In this document: piece after piece, positions 1-4,909 of the stretch | Layout of the letters: every line of letters starts with the position of its first letter | Position numbering within the stretch: position 1 is the stretch's first letter | Origin: Alphaproteobacteria bacterium | GTDB taxonomy: Bacteria > Pseudomonadota > Alphaproteobacteria > RF32 > CAG-239 | Reading direction: 5' to 3' | DNA: 6,784 bases | Assembly: GCA_017963715.1 (NCBI GenBank) | Contig: JAGCTK010000134.1 | Coordinates: 1 to 6,784 of the forward strand | Notes under the pieces: generated by a model | The model's input: only the letters and a program-made list of their open reading frames with translations | Database searches by the model: none | What the model was told of the DNA's origin: nothing | Made by a program: the position numbers and the translations under genes

Positions 1-601
1 CTCTTAAATCAGGGTTACAGGTTTTTAAGGCTTCCGCAGTTCCCATCAATGTACCGGACGTACCGACACCTGCGACCAACACATCAATTTCGCCTTGTAA
101 ATCTTCCATCAGTTCCATGGCGGTTGTCAAGGTATGTGCTTCTAAATTGGCGGGGTTTTCAAACTGATTGAGCAAAATGACATTTTTATTTTTTTGAGCC
201 AAAAGTTGTGCCTTTTTGACAGCGCCTTGCATCCCTTCTTCTTTTGGAGTTAAAATCACCTCGGCGCCATAATGACGAATAAGTAAAATCCTCTCGCGCG
301 TCATGTTTTCGGGCATCACGATGACAAGTTTATAGCCTTTTGAGGCGCAAAGTGCGGCCAAACCGATGCCGGTGTTGCCCGAAGTTGCTTCCACAAAAAC
401 GGTGTCTTTTGTGATTTTTGTAAAACCGACTTTTTCAAGCATCCGCTTGGCAATGCGGTCTTTGACGGAAAATGCCGGATTAAAACATTCGCATTTGCCG
501 AAAAGATGAGCCTTAACTTTGAGTTTGCTTTCAATGCGTTTTAAGCGCAACAACGGCGTTGCACCGACCATCTCATCGATACTGTCATAAATTTTGGCCA
601 T
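1..601 (-). CDS. cysK: Cysteine synthase (O-acetylserine sulfhydrylase), 3' end missing
   Basis: PLP-dependent enzyme of the fold-type II (cysteine synthase / cystathionine beta-synthase) family, expected to make cysteine from O-acetylserine and sulfide in the cytoplasm. The window shows residues 1-200 of about 300-320; the C-terminus lies beyond position 1. Seen in the translation: the PLP lysine motif NPAFSVKDRIA (Lys47 in SVKDR), the substrate loop TSGNTG at 73-78, MPENMTRER at 98-104, QFENPAN at 146-152, and the phosphate-binding glycine loop GVGTSGT at 178-184. The ATG directly follows the gmk stop codon (TAAATG), and the GAGG of its Shine-Dalgarno site (607-610) lies in the last gmk codons, so this start is well supported and translation is probably coupled to gmk. 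It is the third gene of a yicC-gmk-cysK operon. The family call is firm. A choice among CysK, CysM and a cystathionine beta-synthase-like enzyme cannot be settled without the C-terminus. Confidence 0.92.
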   Translation of the reverse strand, partial: MAKIYDSIDEMVGATPLLRLKRIESKLKVKAHLFGKCECFNPAFSVKDRIAKRMLEKVGFTKITKDTVFVEATSGNTGIGLAALCASKGYKLVIVMPENMTRERILLIRHYGAEVILTPKEEGMQGAVKKAQLLAQKNKNVILLNQFENPANLEAHTLTTAMELMEDLQGEIDVLVAGVGTSGTLMGTAEALKTCNPDLR

Positions 602-1285
602 TTATTCCTCATCTGCTTGTTTAATCAACGATTCGACAAACTCATTTAAGCCTTCTTGGCGGACACGTTTCATTCTTTCGCAAGAAATAATGCGTTGAAC
701 TTTTTGGATGGTTTCTTCAATATTCACATTGACGATGACATAATCAAATTCCTCCCAGTGGCGAATTTTTTCAACAATCAAATCCATCCGTCTTTCGATG
801 ATGGCAGCGCTGTCTGTGCCGCGACTGATAAGACGGCGTTTGACTTCGGCAACCGATGGCGGCAAAAGATAAATGGAAACCACTTTGTCAGGCGCTTTTT
901 CCTTCATCTGACGCATACCCACCCAATCCAAATCAAAAATAACATCCTGACCGACATTGATAAAACTGTCGACCTCTGATTTTAAGGTGCCGTAACGCGA
1001 ACCGTATTGCGAATCGACGCATTCATAAAAAGCATCCTGTTCGTGCAATTTGTCATATTCTTCGTTTGAGATGTAATAATAGTCAACACCCTCTTGTTCG
1101 CCTTCGCGTTTGGCGCGTGTGGTGACGGAGACCGAAAATTTTAAGTTGGGATCTTGCCGCAAAAGTTCTTTAATCACCGTTGTTTTGCCCGTGCCGGACG
1201 GTGCCTCGATGATAAACATCGCGCCTTTTCTGGTTTTTTTAAGATGTTCAATCACATTTTTGCCTGATTTTTTATTATTCCACAT
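602..1285 (-). CDS. gmk: Guanylate kinase
   Basis: Phosphorylates GMP to GDP with ATP, an essential cytoplasmic step in guanine nucleotide synthesis. The 227-residue product is slightly longer than the usual ~205-210 because of about 20 extra N-terminal residues rich in Lys and Asn. Domain features in order: P-loop APSGTGKTT (28-36), the GMP-binding SVTTR..REGE stretch (53-63), GVDYYY (66-71), Glu88, SRYGT (96-100), DLDW (118-121), and the Arg-rich lid RRLISRGTDS...ERRM (150-167). All core residues are present. One oddity is Val122-Gly where the family almost always has Gln-Gly after the DxDW or DIEV strand. The ATG overlaps the end of yicC by 11 bases, in another frame; an AGGGAG lies 10 bases upstream inside yicC. 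The yicC-gmk pair is a common arrangement, and the overlap plus the abutting cysK start point to one polycistronic message. Confidence 0.97.
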   Translation of the reverse strand: MWNNKKSGKNVIEHLKKTRKGAMFIIEAPSGTGKTTVIKELLRQDPNLKFSVSVTTRAKREGEQEGVDYYYISNEEYDKLHEQDAFYECVDSQYGSRYGTLKSEVDSFINVGQDVIFDLDWVGMRQMKEKAPDKVVSIYLLPPSVAEVKRRLISRGTDSAAIIERRMDLIVEKIRHWEEFDYVIVNVNIEETIQKVQRIISCERMKRVRQEGLNEFVESLIKQADEE

Positions 1286-2177
1286 TTTGAATTTGCTCCC
1301 TGAATTGTTCGATCAACGTTTTTAATTCCATACCGTTTTTGGTCAGTGCCAAATCCATTGATTTTGAGCACAATGTATTGGCTTCACGATTAAGTTCCTG
1401 ACACAAAAAGTCAAGTTTACGGCCGATGATACCGCCTTTGCTTAAAATCTCACGCGCGCTTAAAATATGGGCGTTTAGGCGGTCAAGTTCTTCTTTGACA
1501 TCGGCACGCATCATATAAAACAATACCTCTTGTTCAAAGCGTTCGGGCGTGATATCAACACCATCCGAAAAGGTTTTGATTTGCTCTAAAATTTTGGCTT
1601 TGATGGCCGGTTCGATTGAAAGGGCGATTTGTTCGGACTGATCGCGATTTTGTGCCATATTATCCAAAAGTTTGTTGAGCGCTTGAGAGAGTTTTTGCCC
1701 TTCGGTGAGGCGTGATGTTTGCAATTTTTTTAAGGCTTGTTCGAAAGTAGATGATAGATTTTGATACAATGCATTGCGAGCCGTTTCATCCAACTGCTGC
1801 TCAGTTTTTGAAATCACACCCGGTATCGAGAGTAATTCGGCCGGTGAGGGTTTTGCAAACACATCGGGATTGGAAAGGTAAATTCCGGCTGTTTCATCTT
1901 TGAGTTTTTCGAGCAAATCGGTCTCAATCGTTATCTCATCGGCATCCGTTTTGTTGTCGAAATTGAGCCACATATTAAACGTGCCGCGGGTAAAATATTG
2001 CATCAAAAGGTTTTTAAGGTCAAATTCCAAATCATCAAAACCTTGCGGTAAGCGCATTTTGACGTCCAGGCCTTTGGCATTGACGCTTTTGATTTCAAAA
2101 GTATACGAAAGTGTTTTGCCGCTGCATTCAAAAACGCCGTTTTCTCTGGCAAAACCGGTCATACTGGATATATTCAA
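1275..2177 (-). CDS. yicC: YicC family endoribonuclease, TTG start
   Basis: A 300-residue YicC/YloC family protein, a cytoplasmic factor whose E. coli member has been reported to act as an endoribonuclease. Visible hallmarks are the N-terminal SMTGFAR (5-11), IKSVNAKGLDVKMRLP (29-44), the VKEELDRLNAHI segment (227-238), and the C-terminal DUF1732 signature IGRKLDFLCQELNREANTL (251-269), ending in EQIQNVE as in E. coli YicC. Length is close to the family norm. The start is TTG at 2177: an AAGGAG (2185-2190) lies 7 bases upstream of it, whereas the first ATG (2162) would be 22 bases from that site and would remove residues that align with the family N-terminus. It is the first gene of the minus-strand operon; its promoter must lie in 2178-2252 or slightly beyond, but I see no convincing -35/-10 pair there. 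The family assignment is firm; the RNA target here is unknown. Confidence 0.95.
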   Translation of the reverse strand: MNISSMTGFARENGVFECSGKTLSYTFEIKSVNAKGLDVKMRLPQGFDDLEFDLKNLLMQYFTRGTFNMWLNFDNKTDADEITIETDLLEKLKDETAGIYLSNPDVFAKPSPAELLSIPGVISKTEQQLDETARNALYQNLSSTFEQALKKLQTSRLTEGQKLSQALNKLLDNMAQNRDQSEQIALSIEPAIKAKILEQIKTFSDGVDITPERFEQEVLFYMMRADVKEELDRLNAHILSAREILSKGGIIGRKLDFLCQELNREANTLCSKSMDLALTKNGMELKTLIEQFREQIQNVE

Positions 2178-2184
2178 AAAAAAT

Positions 2185-2190
2185 CTCCTT
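2185..2190 (-). promoter_or_regulatory. Shine-Dalgarno site fixing the yicC TTG start
   Basis: AAGGAG on the minus strand, separated by seven A/T bases from the TTG at 2177-2175. The spacing is ideal for TTG and too long (22 bases) for the next in-frame ATG at 2162. Confidence 0.8.
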
Positions 2191-2219
2191 TTTTTGATTA
2201 TTTTCGTGTATAGTAAGGC

Positions 2220-2238
2220 AAATTTGTTAAAATTTGTT
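2220..2238. repeat. Tandem direct repeat AAATTTGTT x2
   Basis: Two copies of AAATTTGTT (2220-2228 and 2230-2238) lie 10 bases apart, about one helical turn, in the short divergent spacer between yicC and the dehydrogenase gene. Each contains the self-complementary AAATTT. It could be a regulator site for either gene, but the region is AT-rich and chance is a fair explanation. Confidence 0.3.
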
Positions 2239-2252
2239 TAGGATATCAGGTT

Positions 2253-3011
2253 ATGAGAGTACAAAATATTTTAATTACGGGTGCTTCATCGGGTATCGGT
2301 GAGGCGTTGGCAATTTATTATGCCAAAAACGGTGCTAAACATCTTTTTTTGAGCGGGCGCAATCGTGAAAGACTGCAAAATGTTGCGGAAAAATGTCGAG
2401 CGCTGGGTGCCGAGGTCAAGGCCGATGCGGTTGATGTGACGGATAAAGCGCAGATGAAACAATGGGTTGAAGAATGCAATCAAATCGCACCTTTCAATTT
2501 GGTGTTTGCCAATGCCGGCGTTTCAACGGGCGCAGAGACCTGCGAACATATTTATCACACCTTTAACACCAATGTGTTTGGCGTTTTAAACACCATTATG
2601 CCGGCTGTCGATGTGTATCAAAAAAGGCTCGATAACAGCCCGAAAATTGTGGTGCTGACGGCCTCGATTGCAGGTTATCACGGCTTGCCGTCGTGCCCGT
2701 CTTACAGCGCATCAAAGGCTTGTATCAAGGCATACGGCGAGGCCTTGCGTGAAGATTTGAAAAAAGACGGTATTCAGGTCAATGTGGTTTGTCCGGGTTT
2801 TGTGCGTTCGCGCATCACAGACAAAAATACCTGCCCGATGCCGTTTTTGATGGAGGCCGACAAAGCGGCAGAGATTATCGCCCGAAGAATTGATAAAAAT
2901 GTCGGTTTGATTGCATTTCCGTTCGTGATGCGATTGGGTGTCTATTTGCTGTCGATTCTGCCCAATTGTATCAGCGGTTTTATATACGGCAAATTACCGC
3001 ACAAGGTATAA
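2253..3011 (+). CDS. Short-chain dehydrogenase/reductase, classical SDR
   Basis: NAD(P)-dependent oxidoreductase of the classical SDR family, 252 residues, substrate unknown. Seen: the cofactor motif TGASSGIG (9-16), Arg37 just after strand 2 (SGRNRERL), which suggests NADP(H), DVT (61-63), FANAG (85-89), and the full catalytic set Asn107 (NVFG), Ser138, Tyr151 and Lys155 (YSASK), followed by PG (181-182). The tail at about 218-246 is unusually hydrophobic (IAFPFVMRLGVYLLSILP and on), as in a subgroup of proteobacterial SDRs, and may sit on the membrane or form a dimer surface. There is no N-terminal signal. The ATG is preceded by a modest AGGA (2240-2243) at 9 bases. It is divergent from yicC and convergent with the Gfo/Idh/MocA gene, with a terminator 20 bases after its stop, so it is probably transcribed alone. 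The context does not give the substrate. Confidence 0.93.
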   Translation: MRVQNILITGASSGIGEALAIYYAKNGAKHLFLSGRNRERLQNVAEKCRALGAEVKADAVDVTDKAQMKQWVEECNQIAPFNLVFANAGVSTGAETCEHIYHTFNTNVFGVLNTIMPAVDVYQKRLDNSPKIVVLTASIAGYHGLPSCPSYSASKACIKAYGEALREDLKKDGIQVNVVCPGFVRSRITDKNTCPMPFLMEADKAAEIIARRIDKNVGLIAFPFVMRLGVYLLSILPNCISGFIYGKLPHKV

Positions 3012-3027
3012 ATTGTCGGCTTGATAC

Positions 3028-3068
3028 AAAAAAAACGGCACCAAGCGAATGCTTGAAGTGCCGTTTTT
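3028..3068. terminator. Two-way intrinsic terminator between convergent genes
   Basis: The hairpin pairs AAAAACGGCAC (3031-3041) with GTGCCGTTTTT (3058-3068). The stem continues through CAAGC (3042-3046) with GCTTG (3051-3055) after a small AA bulge and closes on a GAAT loop. The A-run on the left (3028-3035) and T-run on the right (3064-3068) give a U-tract on either strand, so it can end both the dehydrogenase message and the oppositely directed oxidoreductase message. Confidence 0.88.
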
Positions 3069-3082
3069 GATTGTCTGAATAA

Positions 3083-4090
3083 TTAAGCGGCTTTGCTTTG
3101 GGCACTTTCAAACAAACCGAGTTTGCTTTCAATCGCCCAAATCACACGCAACGCCTCTAAAGCATCTTCGCCCGTCACACGCGGTGTGGCTTTTTGCAAA
3201 ATGCAGGCGGCAAAGTGGCTTTGTTCTGCAGCCAAAGGTTGAGCCGACGGAATAAAGAGGTGTTCTTCACAACCTTTTAAGCCATAGTTCATCCACTGCG
3301 GCAATGCATCTTTGTTTGTATAAGGACTGCGCGACTGCGTGCAGACATCAATGCTTTGATTGATAAAGTCTAAACTGATATAATTTTCATCCGTGGTAAC
3401 AGAGAGTGTGCGCACGCGCGATTGTGTAATACGGCTGGCTGTCAAATTAGCCGTGACGCCGTTTTCAAACTGGACCAAAGCCGAAATATAATCTTTGCCT
3501 TCGGGCATATCTTTTGTTTTGACACTCATCGCCTCGACATTTGTCACTTTTGACTTGACCAATGATTGAACAACTTCGATATCGTGAATCATCAAATCCA
3601 TTGCGACATCAACGTCTAAAATGCGGCTGCTGGCCGCTGACATACGCTGAGCCGTGAGCGATCTGATTTTTGAAGAATCGGATAAAATTTTGGATAACTG
3701 CTCAACGGCCGGATTAAAGCGTTCGATATGTCCGACAAGCAGTGTCGCACCTGATTTTTTGGCCGCATTGATCAAACGATAGCATCCCGTTTCGGTTGTG
3801 GCCAAAGGCTTTTCAATCAAACAATGAATACCTTGTGATAAGAAAAATTCACCAACGTCCGCATGCGTGACCGATGTTGTCACAACACTGACGGCATCAA
3901 CATTTTCGACGACTTCCTGTAAGGTTGAAAAAGCCTTGATATGAAATGTTTCTGCGGCGGCTTGTGCGGCATCGGGGAAAATGTCATACACACCGACCAA
4001 TTCAAACTCCGGCAAAGATTGATATGTTTTGATATGATTTTTGCCCATCATGCCGGCGCCGATAACGGCAACTTTTATTTTATCTGTCAT
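3083..4090 (-). CDS. Gfo/Idh/MocA family oxidoreductase, possibly a nucleotide-sugar 3-dehydrogenase
   Basis: A 335-residue NAD(P)-dependent dehydrogenase of the Gfo/Idh/MocA family. The N-terminal Rossmann domain shows VIGAGMMGKNH (9-19) and Asp36 at the end of strand 2. The family catalytic lysine lies in EKPL (93-96), followed by GHIERFNPAV (120-129) and MDLMIHDIE (164-172), whose His169 fits the catalytic histidine. The HIERFNPA and DLMIHDI motifs recall the subgroup that includes UDP-GlcNAc 3-dehydrogenase (GnnA), which acts with an aminotransferase in making 2,3-diamino sugars for lipid A. That is inference: no aminotransferase or lpx gene is visible here. The start chosen is ATG 4090, with AAGGAG five bases upstream (4096-4101). 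An in-frame ATG at 4132 would add 14 residues ahead of the Rossmann fold without a good ribosome site. It is a single gene with its own terminator, and an extended -10 lies about 33 bases upstream. Confidence 0.92.
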   Translation of the reverse strand: MTDKIKVAVIGAGMMGKNHIKTYQSLPEFELVGVYDIFPDAAQAAAETFHIKAFSTLQEVVENVDAVSVVTTSVTHADVGEFFLSQGIHCLIEKPLATTETGCYRLINAAKKSGATLLVGHIERFNPAVEQLSKILSDSSKIRSLTAQRMSAASSRILDVDVAMDLMIHDIEVVQSLVKSKVTNVEAMSVKTKDMPEGKDYISALVQFENGVTANLTASRITQSRVRTLSVTTDENYISLDFINQSIDVCTQSRSPYTNKDALPQWMNYGLKGCEEHLFIPSAQPLAAEQSHFAACILQKATPRVTGEDALEALRVIWAIESKLGLFESAQSKAA

Positions 4091-4122
4091 AAAAACTCCT
4101 TTTGACGAAATAACCATCAAAG

Positions 4123-4128
4123 AATATA
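4123..4128 (-). promoter_or_regulatory. Possible extended -10 for the oxidoreductase gene
   Basis: On the minus strand TGGTATATT gives an extended -10 (TG-n-TATATT). I find no good -35 at 16-18 bases. Transcription from about 4116 would leave a ~26-base leader containing the AAGGAG site. Tentative. Confidence 0.35.
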
Positions 4129-4156
4129 CCACATTTTCGGGCTAAATTCTCTTAAC

Positions 4157-4171
4157 AATATGTTACATATT
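4157..4171. repeat. Perfect 7-1-7 palindrome, possible operator
   Basis: AATATGT-T-ACATATT is a perfect 15-base inverted repeat lying about 30 bases upstream of the putative minus-strand -10 (4123-4128) and 80 bases upstream of the rightward -35. Its size and position suit a dimeric regulator of the oxidoreductase, the rightward transcript, or both. The surroundings are AT-rich, so it is only a candidate. Confidence 0.4.
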
Positions 4172-4228
4172 ATTTCAATCGGCAAAACATTTGAAAGGAT
4201 ATAACGGGCTATATACATTGATTTTATT

Positions 4229-4242
4229 TGTGTTTAAGCACA
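4229..4242. repeat. Imperfect dyad TGTG-N6-CACA just upstream of the -35
   Basis: TGTGTTTAAGCACA is self-complementary except for one pair and ends 8 bases before the TTGACA at 4251. It resembles sites of CRP/FNR-type regulators in general layout, but it is 2 bases shorter than a CRP site and does not carry the FNR half-sites, so no regulator can be named. Confidence 0.3.
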
Positions 4243-4250
4243 TTTTTCGG

Positions 4251-4278
4251 TTGACATTTTCATTAAATATGATATCAC
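4251..4278 (+). promoter_or_regulatory. Sigma-70-type promoter with consensus -35 and extended -10
   Basis: The -35 is a perfect TTGACA (4251-4256). After a 16-base spacer comes TATCAC (4273-4278), preceded by TGA, which makes an extended -10. Transcription should start near 4282-4285. It drives the structured leader at 4285-4442 and, if the terminator is passed, the small gene at 4484. It is the clearest promoter in the window. Confidence 0.7.
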
Positions 4279-4303
4279 TTGACTGTCATCTGATAAGCAG
4301 GTG

Positions 4304-4345
4304 ATGGTGTCTAAGAAACACTTTAAGAACAAACTCCGCCATTAG
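4304..4345 (+). CDS. Possible 13-codon leader peptide
   Basis: ATG at 4304 (or GTG at 4307) opens a short frame reading MVSKKHFKNKLRH and ending at TAG 4343. An AGG (4299-4301) sits 5 bases before the GTG but only 2 before the ATG, so the GTG is the better start. The frame lies over the 5' arms of the long helix and over the first arm of the ACTCCGCC/GGGGGAGT hairpin, so a ribosome on it would change which pairing forms. The peptide is very basic (4 Lys, 2 His, 1 Arg) with no run of one amino acid that would name an attenuation signal. It is in the same frame as the gene at 4484. Its ribosome site is partly paired in the 5' hairpin. Speculative. Confidence 0.28.
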   Translation: MVSKKHFKNKLRH

Positions 4346-4408
4346 GGGGAGTGGGTGAATAAGATTTTTCAAATAAGCCTGACTGCGTTCTTACAGTTTC
4401 TTAACTCC

Positions 4409-4442
4409 TCCATTTTGAAATTTTTCAAAGTGGATTTTTTTT
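4409..4442 (+). terminator. Intrinsic terminator upstream of the small gene
   Basis: TCCATTTTGAA (4409-4419) pairs with TTTCAAAGTGGA up to 4434, giving 11 base pairs with one G-U and a four-base loop, followed directly by eight T (4435-4442). It lies 41 bases before the start codon of the downstream gene, so transcripts from the 4251 promoter must pass it to express that gene. Confidence 0.85.
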
Positions 4443-4470
4443 GGACGTTTGGTTTTAACACTTATTTAAA

Positions 4471-4476
4471 AAGGAA
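4471..4476 (+). promoter_or_regulatory. Shine-Dalgarno site fixing the start at 4484
   Basis: AAGGAA lies seven bases before ATG 4484. It favours this start over the in-frame GTG at 4355, which would place the terminator hairpin inside the coding sequence. Confidence 0.75.
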
Positions 4477-4483
4477 ATATTCC

Positions 4484-4897
4484 ATGAACAACAAAAAAAT
4501 TCACACCCGAGAAGGCAACGTTTTTGCCAAACATCCGCTCGGGGGCATCTTGCACGTTTCGGATATGGTGGAACTTGAAAGCGATATCACGTTTTTGGAT
4601 AATTATTTAAGCGACGGACTGTTTCATTTAACGGATATTGAAAAACTCAAAGTGATGGGTTTTATCAGGGAACTGACAAAAGGTCGTATCAGATTTGATG
4701 AGGCGTTGGCGTATATCTATTTGAAATATGAGAAAAACAAAAAAGTTCGCGCAGTGATTAAAAAAATCACGGGCATGGAAACGCTTTTGAACAAACTTGA
4801 AAAAGCAGGAGTTCAAAAGCAAGGCGATTTGCTTGAAAATATTCAAGATTTTCTCACGCCTGAAGAAAACTTAGCCATACCGCAAAGCGTTTGGTAA
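4484..4897 (+). CDS. Small protein of unknown function, 137 residues
   Basis: I do not recognise this protein. It is soluble-looking, with no signal peptide or membrane segment from this start, and mixed charge. Residues 1-30 (with KHPLGGILHVSDMVELE) look like an irregular or strand-forming head. Residues 31-130 look mainly helical, with a FLDNYLSDGLFHLTD segment (37-51), LKVMGFIRELTKGRIRFDEA (55-74), a Lys-rich stretch YEKNKKVRAVIKK (82-94) and an amphipathic ETLLNKLEKAGV (99-110). It ends SVW. No catalytic motif is evident; the basic helices would allow nucleic-acid or protein binding, but that is a guess. The start at 4484 has a good AAGGAA site. An in-frame GTG at 4355 would add 43 residues, many hydrophobic, encoded across the terminator, and is unlikely. 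It is a single gene with a terminator on either side and converges on trmFO, so the leader at 4285-4442 is the natural candidate for its control. Confidence 0.8.
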   Translation: MNNKKIHTREGNVFAKHPLGGILHVSDMVELESDITFLDNYLSDGLFHLTDIEKLKVMGFIRELTKGRIRFDEALAYIYLKYEKNKKVRAVIKKITGMETLLNKLEKAGVQKQGDLLENIQDFLTPEENLAIPQSVW

Positions 4898-4909
4898 ATA
4901 AAACATAAG

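Larger units (their letters stand above)
4285..4442 (+). ncRNA. Structured leader RNA or independent small RNA of about 158 bases
   Basis: The segment lies between a strong promoter and an intrinsic terminator. Pairings found by reading: a 5' hairpin of CATCTG (4287-4292) with CAGGTG (4298-4303), including one G-U pair; TAAGAAAC (4312-4319) with GTTTCTTA (4396-4403); nested inside it TAAGAAC (4324-4330) with GTTCTTA (4387-4393); inside that ACTCCGCC (4333-4340) with GGGGGAGT (4345-4352), one mismatch and an ATTA loop; finally the terminator hairpin. All can form together. GGGGGAGT can also pair over 8 bases with ACTCCTCC (4404-4411), which invades the base of the terminator, so two states are possible. 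I do not recognise SRP RNA, 6S RNA, tmRNA or a known riboswitch here. It may be a cis-acting attenuator of the gene at 4484, a trans-acting small RNA, or both. Real transcription and folding are inferred. Confidence 0.55.
4091..4483. other. 393-base intergenic regulatory region
   Basis: This is the longest stretch without a confident protein gene. Going right, it holds the ribosome site and a weak promoter of the oxidoreductase (to about 4128), a perfect palindrome (4157-4171), an AT-rich part with no clear signal (4172-4228), an imperfect dyad (4229-4242), a strong rightward promoter (4251-4278), a potentially structured transcribed segment ending in a terminator (4285-4442), and the ribosome site of the small gene at 4484. 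The parts are listed separately. Confidence 0.8.

Noticed and set aside
316..534. Minus-strand 72-codon open frame
   Set aside because: It is an out-of-frame shadow of cysK, whose frame shows all family motifs and is open to the window edge.
656..979. Plus-strand 107-codon open frame opposite gmk
   Set aside because: It lies entirely antisense to a well-supported gene, has no ribosome site, and shows no protein-like motif.
1900..2241. Plus-strand 113-codon open frame opposite yicC
   Set aside because: It is antisense to conserved yicC codons, low in complexity (Ser/Leu/Lys), and ends inside the spacer.
4091..4132. Upstream ATG at 4132 for the oxidoreductase
   Set aside because: It would add 14 residues before the Rossmann fold and overlap the putative -10; the ATG at 4090 has an AAGGAG five bases upstream.
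4142..4156. Possible CtrA site (CTAA-N6-TTAAC)
   Set aside because: The CtrA consensus is TTAA-N7-TTAA; both the first half-site and the spacing differ.
4269..4274. TATGAT as the -10 of the strong promoter
   Set aside because: It lies only 12 bases from TTGACA; the TGA-TATCAC at 4270-4278 has proper 16-base spacing.
4285..4442. 6S RNA, SRP RNA or tmRNA
   Set aside because: The SRP GGAAG loop motif, the tmRNA tRNA-like end and the 6S closing stem with central bubble are not evident by reading. A covariance search would settle it.
4355..4483. Extended 180-residue form of the small protein starting at GTG 4355
   Set aside because: It would encode the terminator hairpin and T-run as protein, and the ATG at 4484 has the better ribosome site. 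It is kept only as an alternative in a finding.
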